A model generated the notes under the pieces. That model did no database searches, had not been told where the DNA came from, and worked only from the letters and a program-made list of their open reading frames with translations. From contig JACCIC010000038.1 in NCBI GenBank assembly GCA_018907035.1, forward strand, positions 3,595,001 through 3,659,000: 64,000 bases of DNA. The letters are read 5' to 3'. The position numbers and the translations under genes were made by a program. Numbering within the stretch: the first letter of the stretch is position 1; each line of letters begins with the position of its first letter. Below are positions 11,761 through 23,839 of this stretch, piece after piece. Source of the stretch: Sycobia sp. Sy_11 (taxonomy: Eukaryota; Arthropoda; Insecta; Hymenoptera; Epichrysomallidae).

Positions 11761-12402
11761 TTATTGTATTAAAATACTCGCCGCTAGTGCAGGCCCTCCG
11801 TGAAAACAGAGTCGGTGCGCATAGCGCACAAATAACGAGCTCAGAGCTGAATCCTTAGCAAGAATCGTTGGGTGCTTACATTCAAAGGTAAGATTCGAAT
11901 TTGCTAAGCTTCCTCCTACCCGTAAAATACTCTCAGCGTCTATACTAGGGTTCAATTTACAGAGACGGTTGCCTTTCGCAACTCGTTTCCCTGCTCTCAA
12001 TGTTTTTAATTCGTCCACGAATCTATGAGCTTGAGATGAACGAATAACTGCAGATCGAGCTGCAGATAATTCTGCCGATGATAAAAATGAAGGGAGAGGG
12101 CCTTGATCTTCGCTTTTACTACGCAAACTGATTAGTGGGCGTCTGCAGTACGCAACAACGCGTATTGATTTGGTTAAATTCGAGAATCGTGTCAAAATTT
12201 CCGGTTCCGAAGAAGGCGTTCGACAATGAAGAGAACGCTGGATATTTGCATATCGCGGCCACTGCTCTGCCGATTGAGAGAGCCAGTGAGTCCCATGCCG
12301 CCAGAGATCTATTTGCGATAACTCCGCCGGTTTCGAGCCTCGCGTTGCCAGATCTGCAGGATTCTCTTTTGAAGGCACGTGCGTCCAAACGGCAGAAGGC
12401 AA
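11761..12402 (-). pseudogene. BEL/Pao RNase H end and integrase N-terminus
   Basis: A 213-codon frame begins with WTHVPSKENPADLATRG, the typical end of a Pao RNase H domain. It runs into LRVGGSLANSNLTFECKHPTIL and HRLCFHGGPA, the start of the integrase with its H...H zinc-binding residues. It ends at 11761, where the adjoining frame continues the integrase. Confidence 0.88.
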
Positions 12403-12777
12403 CTCAGTCTGAATAAATGACGCGCGATTAGCAATGACAGTTTGTTAACTATATGGATGCTTACGTAAACATGTAAGCACGTTCTGGCTATCTGTTCATG
12501 CAAAAACGGGAATCGTACTCAGAAAATCCAATGCCCTTATATAGGAAATAAGTTTTATAAGGAGCGCAGCACCGCACAGTTCCAAGTTTGGTATGCTCAC
12601 CGTCTTAACTGAAGCGACATTCGTTTTGGTTGTTATTAACGAGTGGCAAAATTTCCTGTTACCTTCATTGATCCGTAAATATTATATGACTGCTGTACAT
12701 GCTCGGGAGGAGGCATCCGAAAATCCATGAATTTCATAAGATCGATCAGCCGTTATCCCTAGCCATCTATCAATTTT

Positions 12778-13155
12778 CTAAGTTGGCAACTTAATTAACG
12801 AACGATAATAATCATGCCACCTCTCACGCCATGCCACAAGTAAAGGAGAATACCAATCACATTTCTGAATCCAAAGGTCCTGCATAAAAATTTTCACCTT
12901 TACAGTGACAGGTGAAAGCCAACCAAGGCGGTCGAACAACCGAGCTATATTGGACAGCACAGACCGCTTCGTTGAGGATGCCAATAGCTCAGCAATATCT
13001 TGAAAATGAAATCGAAAATGATCTTCAGAAGGACTCCAACGAATTCCAAGCATCTTGATCGAATCATCTGATGCCATTTGTTTGTTTAAATCCGGCAGGA
13101 AAACAACAACATGAAACACTTCGAAAGCGAATGTGCGCCATAACAAAGCGGGCAT
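12778..13155 (-). pseudogene. BEL/Pao RT-RNase H connection fragment
   Basis: The frame reads IKMLGIRWSPSEDHFRFHF and RSVLSNIARLFDRLGWLSPVTVKVKIFMQDLW. This is the strongly conserved region after the Pao RT palm. The catalytic palm (YVDD-type) is absent: the sequence passes directly from the gag zinc-knuckle area into this segment. The stretch 12404-12777 continues towards RNase H with further breaks. Confidence 0.88.
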
Positions 13156-13451
13156 TTAGAAACTTCAGACAGCCGAGCGGGAGAAGCATGAAAGACCTTC
13201 CGCGCATGAGGCAACGATGAAGAAGATGCACCTGGTCTTTTCTCCGCCTTGCGCTCTGTAGAAATCATCGAGAGAGCTTGTACTCTTTTCTCTAAAAATG
13301 TAGTGAAATCAAGAAATTTAGGAAACGAACAAGATGAAGAAGATTGTGAGCGGTTTCCCTCCAAAGATTCTTTCATGTCTTCATCGCTTAGTTCGGCCTC
13401 CCACAGTTTCCTCGATTCGGAGTCTAAGCGATCAGATAACAAAAAAATCAA
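13086..13451 (-). pseudogene. BEL/Pao gag C-terminal part with zinc knuckle
   Basis: The 121-codon frame has a Ser-rich linker and a zinc-knuckle-like CPLCYGAHSLSKC (C-x2-C-x3-H-x4-C) near its end, as expected for Pao gag. It overlaps the start of the RT remnant in another frame, which places the internal deletion breakpoint at about 13.10-13.13 kb. Confidence 0.82.
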
Positions 13452-13543
13452 CTAAGGCTCGAATAATACACTGAAAGTTATCGATGAAGGCACGCGAATT
13501 GGATATAGATTCCTTTTTACATTTGGAATTTCCATTAGGGACG

Positions 13544-14146
13544 TCAACAACGCGGCTTATGATACCGAACATTCAAAGCCCGCCATGTGCTAGAATAATT
13601 AGCGTGAGTTGTAGTCACTTCCTTGACCAATTCTGCAGCTCCACCGGTCAAACTCAATGTAAGGTATTGGAGCTTCGTAACATCTGATAAATCGGGGACA
13701 TCGTGAAGGAGCGTGGTGAATAAATCAGAGAAGCTAGCCCAATCTTTGTATTTGCCTGAAAATTTAGGCAAAGAAAGCCGTGGCTGCTTCGCGACCCGTG
13801 AGTCAGAGCGCGTTTCGTTTGATACTGAATTATTCGTATGGTTCTTATCAGCGAGTGTAAGTAACGTTAAGAACTCATCAAGCGCATTCTCGTAAAGGCC
13901 TTGAATCCGATCAAACCATTTATCCGTTACGTAAGCATCTCTCTCCGCGTCTTCTCTACAAACAATGTTCGAATGAGTTTTCCTAATCTCAGCCCAAATT
14001 TCTTTCACAGCATTAAGTCTAGACTGTACAATACTTTTATTAAGTGAGTCGTGTGGCTTATTTTGTAAACGAATACACATGCCTTCAATTTCAGACTCGC
14101 GCGCTGTTCGTAGCGATATTAATTTTTTCAAAGCCAACGATGCCAT
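13544..14146 (-). pseudogene. BEL/Pao gag N-terminal part (DUF1759-like)
   Basis: The 200-codon frame starts MASLALKKLISLRTARESEI and contains RLSLPKFSGKYKDWASFSDLF with a following LSDVTKLQYLTLSLTGGAAELV. This is the conserved core of BEL/Pao gag (DUF1759). The start lies about 450 bp inside the primer-binding site, a normal leader length. It is truncated by a frameshift at 13544; the rest of gag continues at 13451. Confidence 0.9.
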
Positions 14147-14510
14147 GATGTAACCTAGTATACGAAATTTAAATAAAGAAAATGAAACTCTGTCTCAAAA
14201 CTATTTCTCGAGTACTAATGCCGTGAAGAAAATTAAACAAGCAAGCAAAGCGTATAAGTACGCCTCGGTGGCAAGTTAGTCTTTGTTTACGGTAGGCTGG
14301 CACACTTCCGTAAACCCAATCGTTGCGTATACAAAGAGTGTGTCAGGTTGAACAAAGAGTCTTATGAAATAAAATTTCAACAGCAAATTTATTAATTACC
14401 TGTACAGATTTTAACTGTAAAAAACGCTGCTTTCTTAAACAATATAATGGCAGGAACTATTCAAATTATGTAACATACAAATTCGCGAGATAACTTATTT
14501 ATTATATAAA

Positions 14511-14554
<44 letters not shown>
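14511..14554. repeat. (TA)n microsatellite in the BEL leader
   Basis: TA array of about 44 bp between the gag start and the primer-binding site. Confidence 0.95.
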
Positions 14555-14558
<4 letters not shown>

Positions 14559-14591
14559 AAATTTATTGTAAAAAAAAGCCAACAATTCAGT

Positions 14592-14608
14592 CCTCACCCG
14601 GGGCACCA
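14592..14608 (-). other. Primer-binding-type site of the BEL/Pao element
   Basis: On the minus strand TGGTGCCCCGGGTGAGG lies 10 nt inside the LTR end. It begins with the TGG complementary to tRNA CCA, in the expected place. I do not assign the tRNA. Confidence 0.7.
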
Positions 14609-14618
14609 TCAACAAAAA

Positions 14619-14760
14619 TGTAATAATTTTATTTAGTAAAGGTAAGGATTTAGTGAAGAGGATAAAGGAATTATTGGCTATTTTTTCAATAAAAACGACA
14701 GATGTCGCGGAAATGCAACAACTTGCCTCGGCACAAAAACCCTAACGATTAGAGGGAAAT
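14619..14760 (-). repeat. BEL/Pao 5' LTR, truncated (142 bp kept)
   Basis: Matches the inner end of the 3' LTR (10060-10200) with about five differences, then homology stops after AGAGGGAAA. About 510 bp of the LTR, including its TGTT start, are missing on this side. Confidence 0.85.
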
Positions 14761-15322
14761 AAACTAAATTTATTTATATAAAAAACTAAATTTATATAAA
14801 TTAAAAACTATAATTAAATAAATTTCGTAAACCATTTGAAAACTTTTATAATTTCACTGTTAAATTAATTCTAATTGTAATACGATTGTCACTAAATTTA
14901 GAAAATGGTTTAGAACTAGAAAAAATATTTCTTCTATTTTCAAAAATTCTGATGTTTCTATAGGTACTTACTACTGTGTACAAATACAAGTAATACTATA
15001 TTATGAAATAACTTTTGAAATCTATATTTATTCTTTTAAATCTAATATATCCCCCTTAAAAATAATCTCGCCAGATGCAATGCAACTATGCTAACGCTTT
15101 TTCCAATTTTCAAAACATTTTTTATACTCGTATTCCAGAATGGCCATAAGTTCCTTCGTCGATTCCGCTTTTATTTCTTCAATCGAATCAAAACAGCTAG
15201 AATTCAGACGGTGCTAAATCAGGCGAGTACGATGGTTGCGCAACGATATTGGTTGAATTTTTGGCAAAATGTTCACGTAAAATCAATGCAGTGTGAGCTG
15301 GTGCATTATCGTTATACAAAAA

Positions 15323-15664
15323 CTAAGAGTTGTCTTTCCATAAATCTTTTGAGACGAATAGTTTCGTGCAATAATCCTCATAATCATGCATAACACTCAA
15401 AAAATATTCTTTGTTAATCGTTTGGACGGATAAAAGGAATTCATAATACACCACTTCACTATAATCAAAGAAAACAGTCAGCATAACCTTGATTCTTGAT
15501 AAATTTTGGCATGATCTTTTTGGTCTCCGCTCTCCTTTGACACGATATTCACTCGATCGATCGGTTGTTTCTGGATCGTAGGCGTAGACTCGAGACTCAT
15601 CTCCAGTTATTACGCGTTCCATCTTACCCTCATAGTCCGAAGGAATTGTTTCACAGACCTCCAT
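15323..15664 (-). pseudogene. Mariner transposase, catalytic fragment
   Basis: The 113-codon frame carries VITGDESRVYAYDPET (first catalytic Asp), RSCQNLSRIKVMLTVFFDYSEVVYYEFL and NKEYFLSVM. These are standard mariner landmarks. A stop at 15323 is followed in frame by NDNAPAHTALILREHFAKNS (second Asp), then YSPDLAP (third Asp) and another stop. It is inactive. Confidence 0.88.
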
Positions 15665-15864
15665 GCGACTCTATTTTTTTTTTTCAAAAAATTGAGTGTT
15701 TCACAAATATAAGTGTGAACGTTCACTAGTTGTAAGATTGTTTGTATCCGTTTCATTACTGCAAGTAAATTTATATTATATAAGTTAGCATAATAAAATT
15801 TCTTTCAAAATGGTGTTGACTGATCCATTTGAAAACCTAACAATATCAACAAGCGCTCTAGTAG

Positions 15865-16125
15865 TCAATTGACGATTTTGTAGAACCAATTCTTTGATTT
15901 TGTCGACGTGTATCCCATTAGTAGATGTTCTTGATCGTCATTGATGTGGTTTGTGTTCAACACGTTCTCAACCTTCTGTGAAAAATTTGTGTCAATCAAA
16001 AACATTTGCTCTTGGCATTGACTTCTCACCAAAAGCCTTCTGCAACATTTTGAACGTTTCGGTGGGCGACATTTCATTTCGCGCACGAAATTTAATGCTA
16101 CTTCTTTGTTGAATAATTTCAGACA
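15865..16125 (-). pseudogene. Mariner transposase, N-terminal DNA-binding fragment
   Basis: In one frame the minus strand encodes EMSPTETFKMLQKAFGEKSM and VDKIKELVLQNRQLTTRAL, the paired helix-turn-helix region of mariner transposases, with two or more stops. The longest open frame here is a shadow of it. Confidence 0.78.
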
Positions 16126-16235
16126 TTATAAAAACCGAAGAGACAACTTTTCTTTGTTTACAAAACACAAGCGTAATTATATAATAAATGAAGATAATTG
16201 CGTGAAGTTTGGTACAAATAACTCTGGTAGTACTA

Positions 16236-19178
16236 CCAACTTATTTGAACACACCTCGTATATGCCTTATTACTCATAACATGTATTTTTACATAAATAT
16301 AACCAATAATAAGATTCAAAATATTCTTCAATATTATTTACTATACAATGTTTCTAATAGAATTCACACTGTAATGGATTATATTAATATATTGTGTAGC
16401 GACCTAAAATTAAGAAGGCGAATGAACAAAATTGAGTTACATATACAGACCAACTGGTGACATATATCATACAGATGAATGTATTTACTACTCTATATTC
16501 CAATGTTTACAGTACGAATCTATTATGGGACTCACTAGATCTGAATTTAATGTTAAGATATTTGGTTATACTTGGACGAATCCATCTTATTTGATACTTT
16601 GTTACTACCGTGCGTACTATTTCTAAAGATGTTTTACTGTCGTATCGTCATCAAATAGCAGTGTTTATTTCCATGCGTAAGTTGACAAATATTCAAAAAT
16701 AGTATAATAGTATATTAGTAACGTACGTATGAAAAATTTTTTTACGATAAACATTCCCAAAAATAATAAGTATAACTTTCACAAAATTTAATCTAGTTAT
16801 ACATTAAACATTAGGTATAAATTATCTACATAAAAATTAATTTGTTTCAACATAATATTCAAATATTCTCTCATGGATTTTGACGCATTTGATTACCACA
16901 GTTCTAAAATTTTCGGGTTTTTTGTAAAAAATAACATGAAAAATTTATTAATCTATAGGCTAAAGAATAGAAAGATGGAAATTTTTATTCTTTAAAAAAT
17001 AGAAATATTTTGATACTGACTAATAGCAAATATAGTCATGAAAATTTTTTCGCAGCTTCTTTATTCGCTTTATACAGACTTGCTTTATTATAAAGCTTAA
17101 TAAAAAATTTTGAAGATAATAATACGAAAAATATAAATATTTCATTTTTTATTTTATATTTAGTTTAATATTATCTTCTTATAATATATATTTATATTAG
17201 TTTACAATCATCTTATTATAATATATCAAGTATATATAAACAGTATATTTATGCATATAAAAATAAAAATTACTTTTTAGCTTTGAACACAATAACCATT
17301 TTTAGATTAAATTAGTTAGCTAAAAAGATAGTATTTTAATCTAAGAGTATCTAAAATTTTGAAATAAATGTGTTGCTTTAAGTCGCAGGCATAAATTAAA
17401 TTGGAATGATAACGTTCGAAAAAATACAAAAATATGGATGAGCAGTATCAAGAAACAAAAAAAAAGAAAGTCGAAAGAAAAGTGCAGAGCCGAATGGAAA
17501 GTAGAGAAAGCGCAAGTGCATCGGGACTGGCAAATAACGTGAAAAAGGAGAGTGAGCGAGAGACGGAGGGGGAGGGGTCGAGAAGTGTGACCTTGTCTGA
17601 GATTAACGTCCATTTTACACCGACTCGCTATACATACGTCGAGCAGTCGCTGGCAGCCGCGAGTTCAAGGTCGCAATCTTCGTCGAAGGAATCTTTGAGG
17701 CAACATGAATTTCTTGATCCCTCCCCCCCCTATTTCCTTAGCTTCTTTTAATTAAAGAAGCGTATTGCTCCTCTATACGAGTGGCATATTTCTTTCTTTT
17801 CTTTTTGCCAAGCTTTTCACTTGCCAGAACAAGGAGCATAATATACGCAGGCATATTTTATTATAATTAGGCTCCGGCGAATCTGCACGAGCCGACTGAA
17901 AAATCCGCTATTAATAGGATTAATCCGAGAGCTTGTATAAGTTTATTTTAATCGCGGACCGGTAGGAATGTTATTTTGAACGAATAACCATAATTTCCTC
18001 GTGCAGTTTTTACGTATTTTTAGCATCTTGACAGATTTATGCTAGAGCAGGACTTTTTAACATTTTAGAATATTGTAATATAACATTGAGGAGAATCGTG
18101 TATAGAAAGAGAATCTGAATGTCTGGCCTAAAGCAAAAGAGAAAAAAGAAGAGCGTTTCAATACTCTGCATTGCTTCGTCGTTTGTTCAAATGTATACCT
18201 ATTTAGAGATTGTTTGAGAGTGTAAGACAAGCAAGAAAACTGTTACTATAATTGTACAATAAAATATTCAGTATCGGTACATATTAATATTGTCCTGCCG
18301 TCATATGTAAACTTGTTCTGAAAAAGTATATCAGAAGTGGTAGGAAAAAAGTTTCTGCGAGATAACAACGCTGTTATACGATGTTACTTAAGAGTGATCA
18401 ATATTATAATATATAAGAAAATAAAACCGTGACATTTTTATAGTTTGAAAACTCATATTTCCTGCCACTTACGATATAAACTTTTTTATGTGCTCATTAG
18501 TACATATCCCTACTCTATCTGGGACATGCACACTTTTCAAACTTAATAACTCCAGTTACTATCTTTTAATTTTTCATTGATTTAAAAATATTGTAAGTTA
18601 CATTTGTTAACTTCGAATACATGCACGAAAAGCTCATTGCTGCACAAAATAAATTGGATTATTTACTCAGTCCTTGATAATATTATGAAAATATGTTTTT
18701 AAACAATTTTCTTTTTTTAAAAGACCGTAAAGAAGATAATATACTCGTATTAAATTAAATTGTACTCACTTATCATTGGCATTTAAATCAGTTCGATTAT
18801 ACGTGCGCTTTCACAGATTCCTGCAGTAGTTGAATTCAAAAGCATGTTAAAGTAAAATTATCCTACGATTCAGTTCTTGATGATCGTATCATTAATTTTC
18901 ATATCTTTTTCATAATCATTTGAACAATGTCGATATATATGTATTTAGTTCTTATTGTTATTATTACATAAAACATGGACAAAATAGATGTTAAGAACTG
19001 TCATTTTTTAAGTTCAATAATAAAATGGCCAGGTATTGAACATTGAAAATTTACGTGATTCTTTATGAAATAAAAAGTTTAAAATAAAGCATTCGAGTTA
19101 ATTAAAAAAGAAAGATTAAGTATTTCTTTTGTAGATTGAGAATTTCTCGTCTGACGCAAATTTATTTTTATTTTGATT
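16236..19178. other. AT-rich DNA with one GC-richer island (17.4-18.0 kb)
   Basis: No gene recognised. The plus-strand frame at 17434-17751 is purine-rich and resembles no family. The island at 17.4-18.0 kb has non-repetitive sequence and a palindromic GGATTAATCC at 17917-17926, a possible homeodomain-type site, so it could be regulatory. This is a guess. Confidence 0.4.
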
Positions 19179-19344
19179 AAGTCATGTTTTTTCAATCCGA
19201 AACCATAGAAGGTAAAGGGAGGTGGTGAGAGTATCTTGCACATCGGGGCAGAGACGCAATAGGACACAGAAAGCCAGAAAAGCCAAAATGAAAAGAGCGG
19301 CACATTCGCTGCTGAGTGCATTATATGCAGAGCAGGCATTGCAA

Positions 19345-19348
<4 letters not shown>

Positions 19349-19396
<48 letters not shown>
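19349..19396. repeat. (GA)n microsatellite
   Basis: About 24 GA units. Confidence 0.95.
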
Positions 19397-19398
<2 letters not shown>

Positions 19399-19756
19399 GA
19401 AGAGTAAGGGAAGAAAGGAGGGAGTGAGTATGGCGTTCTCCAGCCTCGTAACTCGGCGGCTCTGTTGTATGCGTCCGGAAAAAGATCATAGGACGAGGAG
19501 AAGGGTATGAGGAGAGAGGAGGCGAACTGTTCATTGAAAATAAAAACAGGAAGAAGAGAAGAGGAGGGGCAAAGAGGATAAGGTGAGCGAGCGGAGACGA
19601 GAGATTCATAGATGCGGATGCACGCAAGGGGGAAAGGGGTGCACGAAACGAAGGATTTGGTAGAGGGTAAGGAAGATAGGTAGCCAGTGGGCAGCCTCCT
19701 CATGCCCTGTGAATAGCAGCGCACCGCGAGGATTTATTTCGAAGTGTCTCCGCTCG

Positions 19757-19802
19757 CTCTCTCTCTCTTTCTCTCTCTCTCTATCTCTCTCTCTCTCTCC
19801 TT
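19757..19802. repeat. (CT)n microsatellite, interrupted
   Basis: CT array with a few TTT and TAT interruptions. Confidence 0.9.
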
Positions 19803-20003
19803 CGTTTCGTCCCTCCTACGTCACTGCCCCTGTCCACGTGAGTACGCACGCGGGTCTATGCCTCTTCTCTTTCTCTCTCGCTCCCTTTCGCGAGCGCATG
19901 TAGGCTGGAGGGCAGCAGGCAGCGCGCAGCTGACTTATGCAAAGCAAGAGATGGAGCTTCTCGCGGCCCCAAATAAATGTCACTATAGGAAACAAAAATG
20001 TTC

Positions 20004-20052
<49 letters not shown>
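20004..20052. repeat. (CT)n microsatellite
   Basis: About 24 CT units. Confidence 0.95.
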
Positions 20053-20054
<2 letters not shown>

Positions 20055-20285
20055 TCCTACTTCATTCTTCAGCGCTACTGGGATTCCTGTTCCTTCCCAG
20101 TTTCTGACCCTTTTTCTCGCTCGAAGAGACATAGGTATGCGTCTCTGCCTTCCTTCCACCCTTCTCGCATGCTTCGACTACTCCCTTCCTTCCTCTCTCT
20201 CACTCACTCACGCTCTCTCTCTTTCTCGCTCGTTCTTGCGTCCCTCCTACAGAAAAGTATAAGTTTCTCGACTTTGGTGACCCTT

Positions 20286-20805
20286 AAATACGGAGATTTA
20301 ATCTTTTTATTCCAAATAATTTAATATAAAAATGAACTAAAAAAAATATATTTATTATGTAATGCGGATTTCATGTTACAGATTCTTTATAAAAAGAATA
20401 TCAAATTCAACCAACAGTCATAACTTTCAAAATTAGCATTATTGTATTTTTGATAACATTAAAGGTTATATTGATGGCGTGAATTTTATCGTATTGTGTT
20501 TAGAAAAGTGAAATTTAACACCATAATGGTCTCCAGAATTTTCTTTCTTGTTAACAATATCTGCAGTAATTATTTGTTTACCATTGACGTTTTACTGCAC
20601 TAGAAGCATTTTGGAAATGTTTCAATTCATCGGTCAGGTTTCTGTTTTTACAGAAAACTTTCATAATTAATTATGTTGTTAAGACTAGTTTGCCAAGACA
20701 TTTGGAAATTTTCCAGTATTTTTGACTATTCGTAAATTATACAGTTTTTAAATCTACGTTGTATCCAGATAAAAGTTACGAGGTATATATGCACATATAT
20801 ATATG

Positions 20806-20865
<60 letters not shown>

Positions 20866-22878
20866 TAAAGGCCTTACATGTGTGAACAAAATGTTACTAA
20901 TGCGAAGCTTAATAGCAGAATGATCAGACGATCGCTGTCGTTGTAATAAAATAATAATCTCGCACCTCGGCAGTCTTATGCAAAGACTCCGACAGGTGCG
21001 TCGAAAACTTTCGTCGTCGAGGAGACACAGATTGTAACCCTAAATGTAGTGATCGCACTGCAAGGTGTATACGCAGGTTATGCGTGCGAAATGGAAACGA
21101 CTCGTGGAACGCTGGGTGAGGGGAAAAGGATCGAACGTGCGTCTGCACTTTCCCCAAACGCGATCCGCTGGCGTGAACGAAGAACAGCAGCAGAATCGGT
21201 ATAGCGGCAATGGTTCAGCCTCGGGATTCATTGGCGCGGTGACAAAGCACCTGCTGTCCTTTGCGCCTCTGCCTCCTTCGCCTATATAATACCTATCCTC
21301 CTTTCGCGTGAGATGCCTCTCCTCTTCTCCCTTCGTTCCTTCATCGCTTATTCGCCTCCCGCTCTCTTTCTCTCTCTCGCTCCCTCTCTCTCTTATTTTT
21401 TTGCTCTTCTAGCTTGGGAGAATTCCCTTTTCACCTATATCATCCCTGGATCTTTAGATCGTTGTATAATTCTAAGCGTTAGCGAGCATATCCACTAATT
21501 CGGTATGTAATATGAAGTCCTCTGGCATGAATTGTTCTCTTTACGTATTCTTTGGTTCTGTATGTATAACAGCACTTGCATGTTGTATATACCTATGTTA
21601 CCTACACCTATATACCTATGATTTTATGCACTTGACTATGCGTGTCTGCTGCAAATATTTTCTGCTACTTTCAAATATCTTCCTCGTTACTTGCTCTCGC
21701 CCCTTGATCCATTTCAATTTTTTTGATTTTTTTTATATCGTTGCAACGACATATTAATAACAGGTTTTGTAATTGAACAATACGCTGGGAGGTTTGATTA
21801 TTAGAATAAGAAAATGACAATGCAAAATATATTTAAATTAAAAATTGAATTTAATAAAACAAAATATGATTAATACAATAACTTACTAAGCAGAGATCAG
21901 AAAAAGAAATGTATCTCCGAGCGCTCATACCGCGCTTTTATAAACTCTACTCCCCTCTCAATGGGGTCAAATTTCGAACGATAAGCCTCACTCGCCGAAC
22001 GCAGCCCAAACTCTCGCGCAGCCTGACGATCGGAGAGCCCGAGGTGGAAAACCGAACACGTCACCTGATTTCGAACTTCCCAACATTTTTTCAAAGCTAG
22101 AATACGACCTATCTCAATATAGGTCCGTAGAATAGCTTTTTTAACGAAAATATTGGGAAGCTCCCATCACAGCACGGATCATTGCTTTTAGGAAGCATAA
22201 CCTGTTTACCTCTTTTGAAAACCTCAAGATTTTCCCATAGCAAGTATTCGTTCACCTTATGTGTGATTCCGTATACAAGCTATTTTTTAAGGCAAAATCT
22301 TCGGTTTTTCCGTCACGGCACGGATCAAACATGTACCTTATGTGTACATATAGTTGGACTTATAGCGAGAGTTCGCTCGCGATCGTTTCTATAAACTATA
22401 ATATTAGTAAATATGATTCTTATTTCTTACATAATAAAAAATTACGAAGTAATTTTTCGTAACTTACTATTTTAAAACGAATATCTGTAAATGTCCAATC
22501 TCTGCTGTACAATAGTTTAACATTATAATTCGCTGAATTGCTGACGCACGCGAAGCCGCTTTGTCCGAAGTTTAAGAGTCTGAGAGATCACGTTACATTT
22601 CCCTTTTCTATATGGGACTCGATATGACGATACAGAGAACGTATTTTGTTTATTCAGAATATATACTATATCGAGTCTATATATTATTATGCGAGAAACG
22701 TTATCTAAAGATTTTATTTTTATCGCATTAGTTACTACCGATTACAATTATACTTTAAACTATTAAATTTAACTCTACATAAATACTTAACAGAATTACG
22801 ATAAATCTTACAAACTACAAGGTATAAATACATATATTTAATTCATAATAATTTTAAATTAAATACTATAAACGTTTC

Positions 22879-22881
<3 letters not shown>
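20286..22881. other. AT-rich DNA and a GC-richer island (20.9-21.5 kb)
   Basis: No gene recognised. The island at 20.93-21.5 kb is of normal complexity but has no convincing frame. A TA array lies at about 20806-20862. Near 22.16-22.33 kb two similar phrases around CACGGATCA suggest a short diverged direct repeat. Confidence 0.45.
20806..20862. repeat. (TA)n microsatellite
   Basis: TA array of about 55 bp preceded by two TATATGCACATA units. Confidence 0.95.
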
Positions 22882-22927
<46 letters not shown>

Positions 22928-22994
22928 TATCATATCATATCATATCATATCATATCATATCATATCATATCATATCATATCATATCATATCATA
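22882..22994. repeat. (TA)n followed by an (ATATC)n array
   Basis: A TA run to about 22925 is followed by about 14 perfect ATATC pentamers. The array abuts the 5' end of Helitron copy 1 exactly. A shorter array of the same pentamer precedes Helitron copy 2 at 29212-29226. Confidence 0.95.
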
Positions 22995-23266
22995 CTAATT
23001 TATAAAGACAAAGCGTGTTTTTGTTTGTACGGGATAACCGAAAAAACTACTGAACCGATTGTTCTGAAATTTGACATATAGATTCTATATTATCTTGGGA
23101 AGGACGTAGGCTATGTTTTTTCTTGAAAATAATTTTACTTTTAACAATAAATTAACTTAACAGTTTTAGTGGTCAGTTTCACCAGCGGCCACTAGGTGGC
23201 GTCTTGAATCACGAACATTAACTCAATATAGTCGGCTTAAAGTATTAATACCAGGCCAGCTCAAGT

Positions 23267-23276
23267 GAATGTTCAT
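23267..23276. repeat. Target site duplication of the LINE, left copy
   Basis: GAATGTTCAT, repeated at 27959-27968 on the far side of the LINE. Uninterrupted Helitron copy 2 has a single similar site (GAATGTTCCT). Confidence 0.85.
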
Positions 23277-23643
23277 CACCCGATACAAGCATGACACACA
23301 CATGTCGTGGCATCCTCATGATCATCGCATGAGACATCATGACATCATCGACACATCGATTCTCATTTATCTCTTACGTAACTTGTAATTTACAATTTAT
23401 ATAATTTATAAATTATAAATTTGTAAGAAACTCTTAAAACTTTTTAAAACTAACCTCAAAAAGTTTTAACTTTAATTTTTTAATTTTTAATTTTAATAAT
23501 TTTAATTTTAATTCAATTTTAACTTTAAACTTGATTTTATTTTAACTTAAATTTCATCTCATCTTAGGACTCAACTAAACCTCTCTTAAATATAACTTAT
23601 ATAATTTATATTTGACTTACCTCATTTTTAATTAATTCTATAA

Positions 23644-23678
<35 letters not shown>

Positions 23679-23839
23679 TTAAAATTTAAATCATTCCTAT
23701 ATTTATATTTATATTTACATATTTAAATATTTCTTCATAGCTATATCTCCCACAACCCACCTTTCCCTCTACCCTTAACCCCCCCCCCCAATCACAAACT
23801 GGTGGCAACCTTCCTCCACTCATTTGTAAGTCCGACTCC

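Larger units (their letters stand above)
10058..14760 (-). mobile_element. BEL/Pao LTR retrotransposon, degenerate, internally deleted
   Basis: In minus orientation the order is: truncated 5' LTR (14619-14760), primer-binding-type site (14592-14608), gag (14146 to about 13100), a deletion, RT-RNase H remnant, integrase, a C-terminal domain ending near 10780, polypurine tract (10716-10723) and 3' LTR (10058-10715). Gag with a DUF1759-like core, a Pao-type RT-RNase H connection and an integrase with HGG and YGGLWE motifs identify BEL/Pao. Protease and the RT catalytic palm are missing and several frameshifts are present. The roughly 140 bp shared by both LTRs differ at about five positions, so the copy is not recent. 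Confidence 0.92.
14960..16235 (-). mobile_element. Mariner element (family M1), degenerate, with BEL LTR insert
   Basis: A minus-strand mariner with transposase remnants from about 16.12 to 15.07 kb. The N-terminal region reads ETFKMLQKAFGEKS and VDKIKELVLQNRQLTTRALVDI. The catalytic part has ITGDESRVYAYDPET, MLTVFFDY, NDNAPAHTAL and YSPDLAP. It is interrupted by a roughly 100-bp segment matching the BEL LTR at about 15.71-15.80 kb and by several stops. The ends are inferred from similarity to the fragment at 55.28-55.56 kb; the terminal repeats are not clear. Confidence 0.82.
19179..20285. other. GC-richer island with CT/GA microsatellites
   Basis: Three CT/GA arrays sit at 19349-19396, 19757-19802 and 20004-20052 within non-repetitive, pyrimidine-biased DNA. 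All long frames here are repeat-driven (SLSLSL or REREER). Such blocks can be regulatory or promoter-flanking DNA, but I see no exon. Confidence 0.5.

Noticed and set aside
19079..19724. Overlapping 180-codon minus-strand frames
   Set aside because: CT/GA array translated as SLSLSL or REREER; no family similarity and low-complexity flanks.
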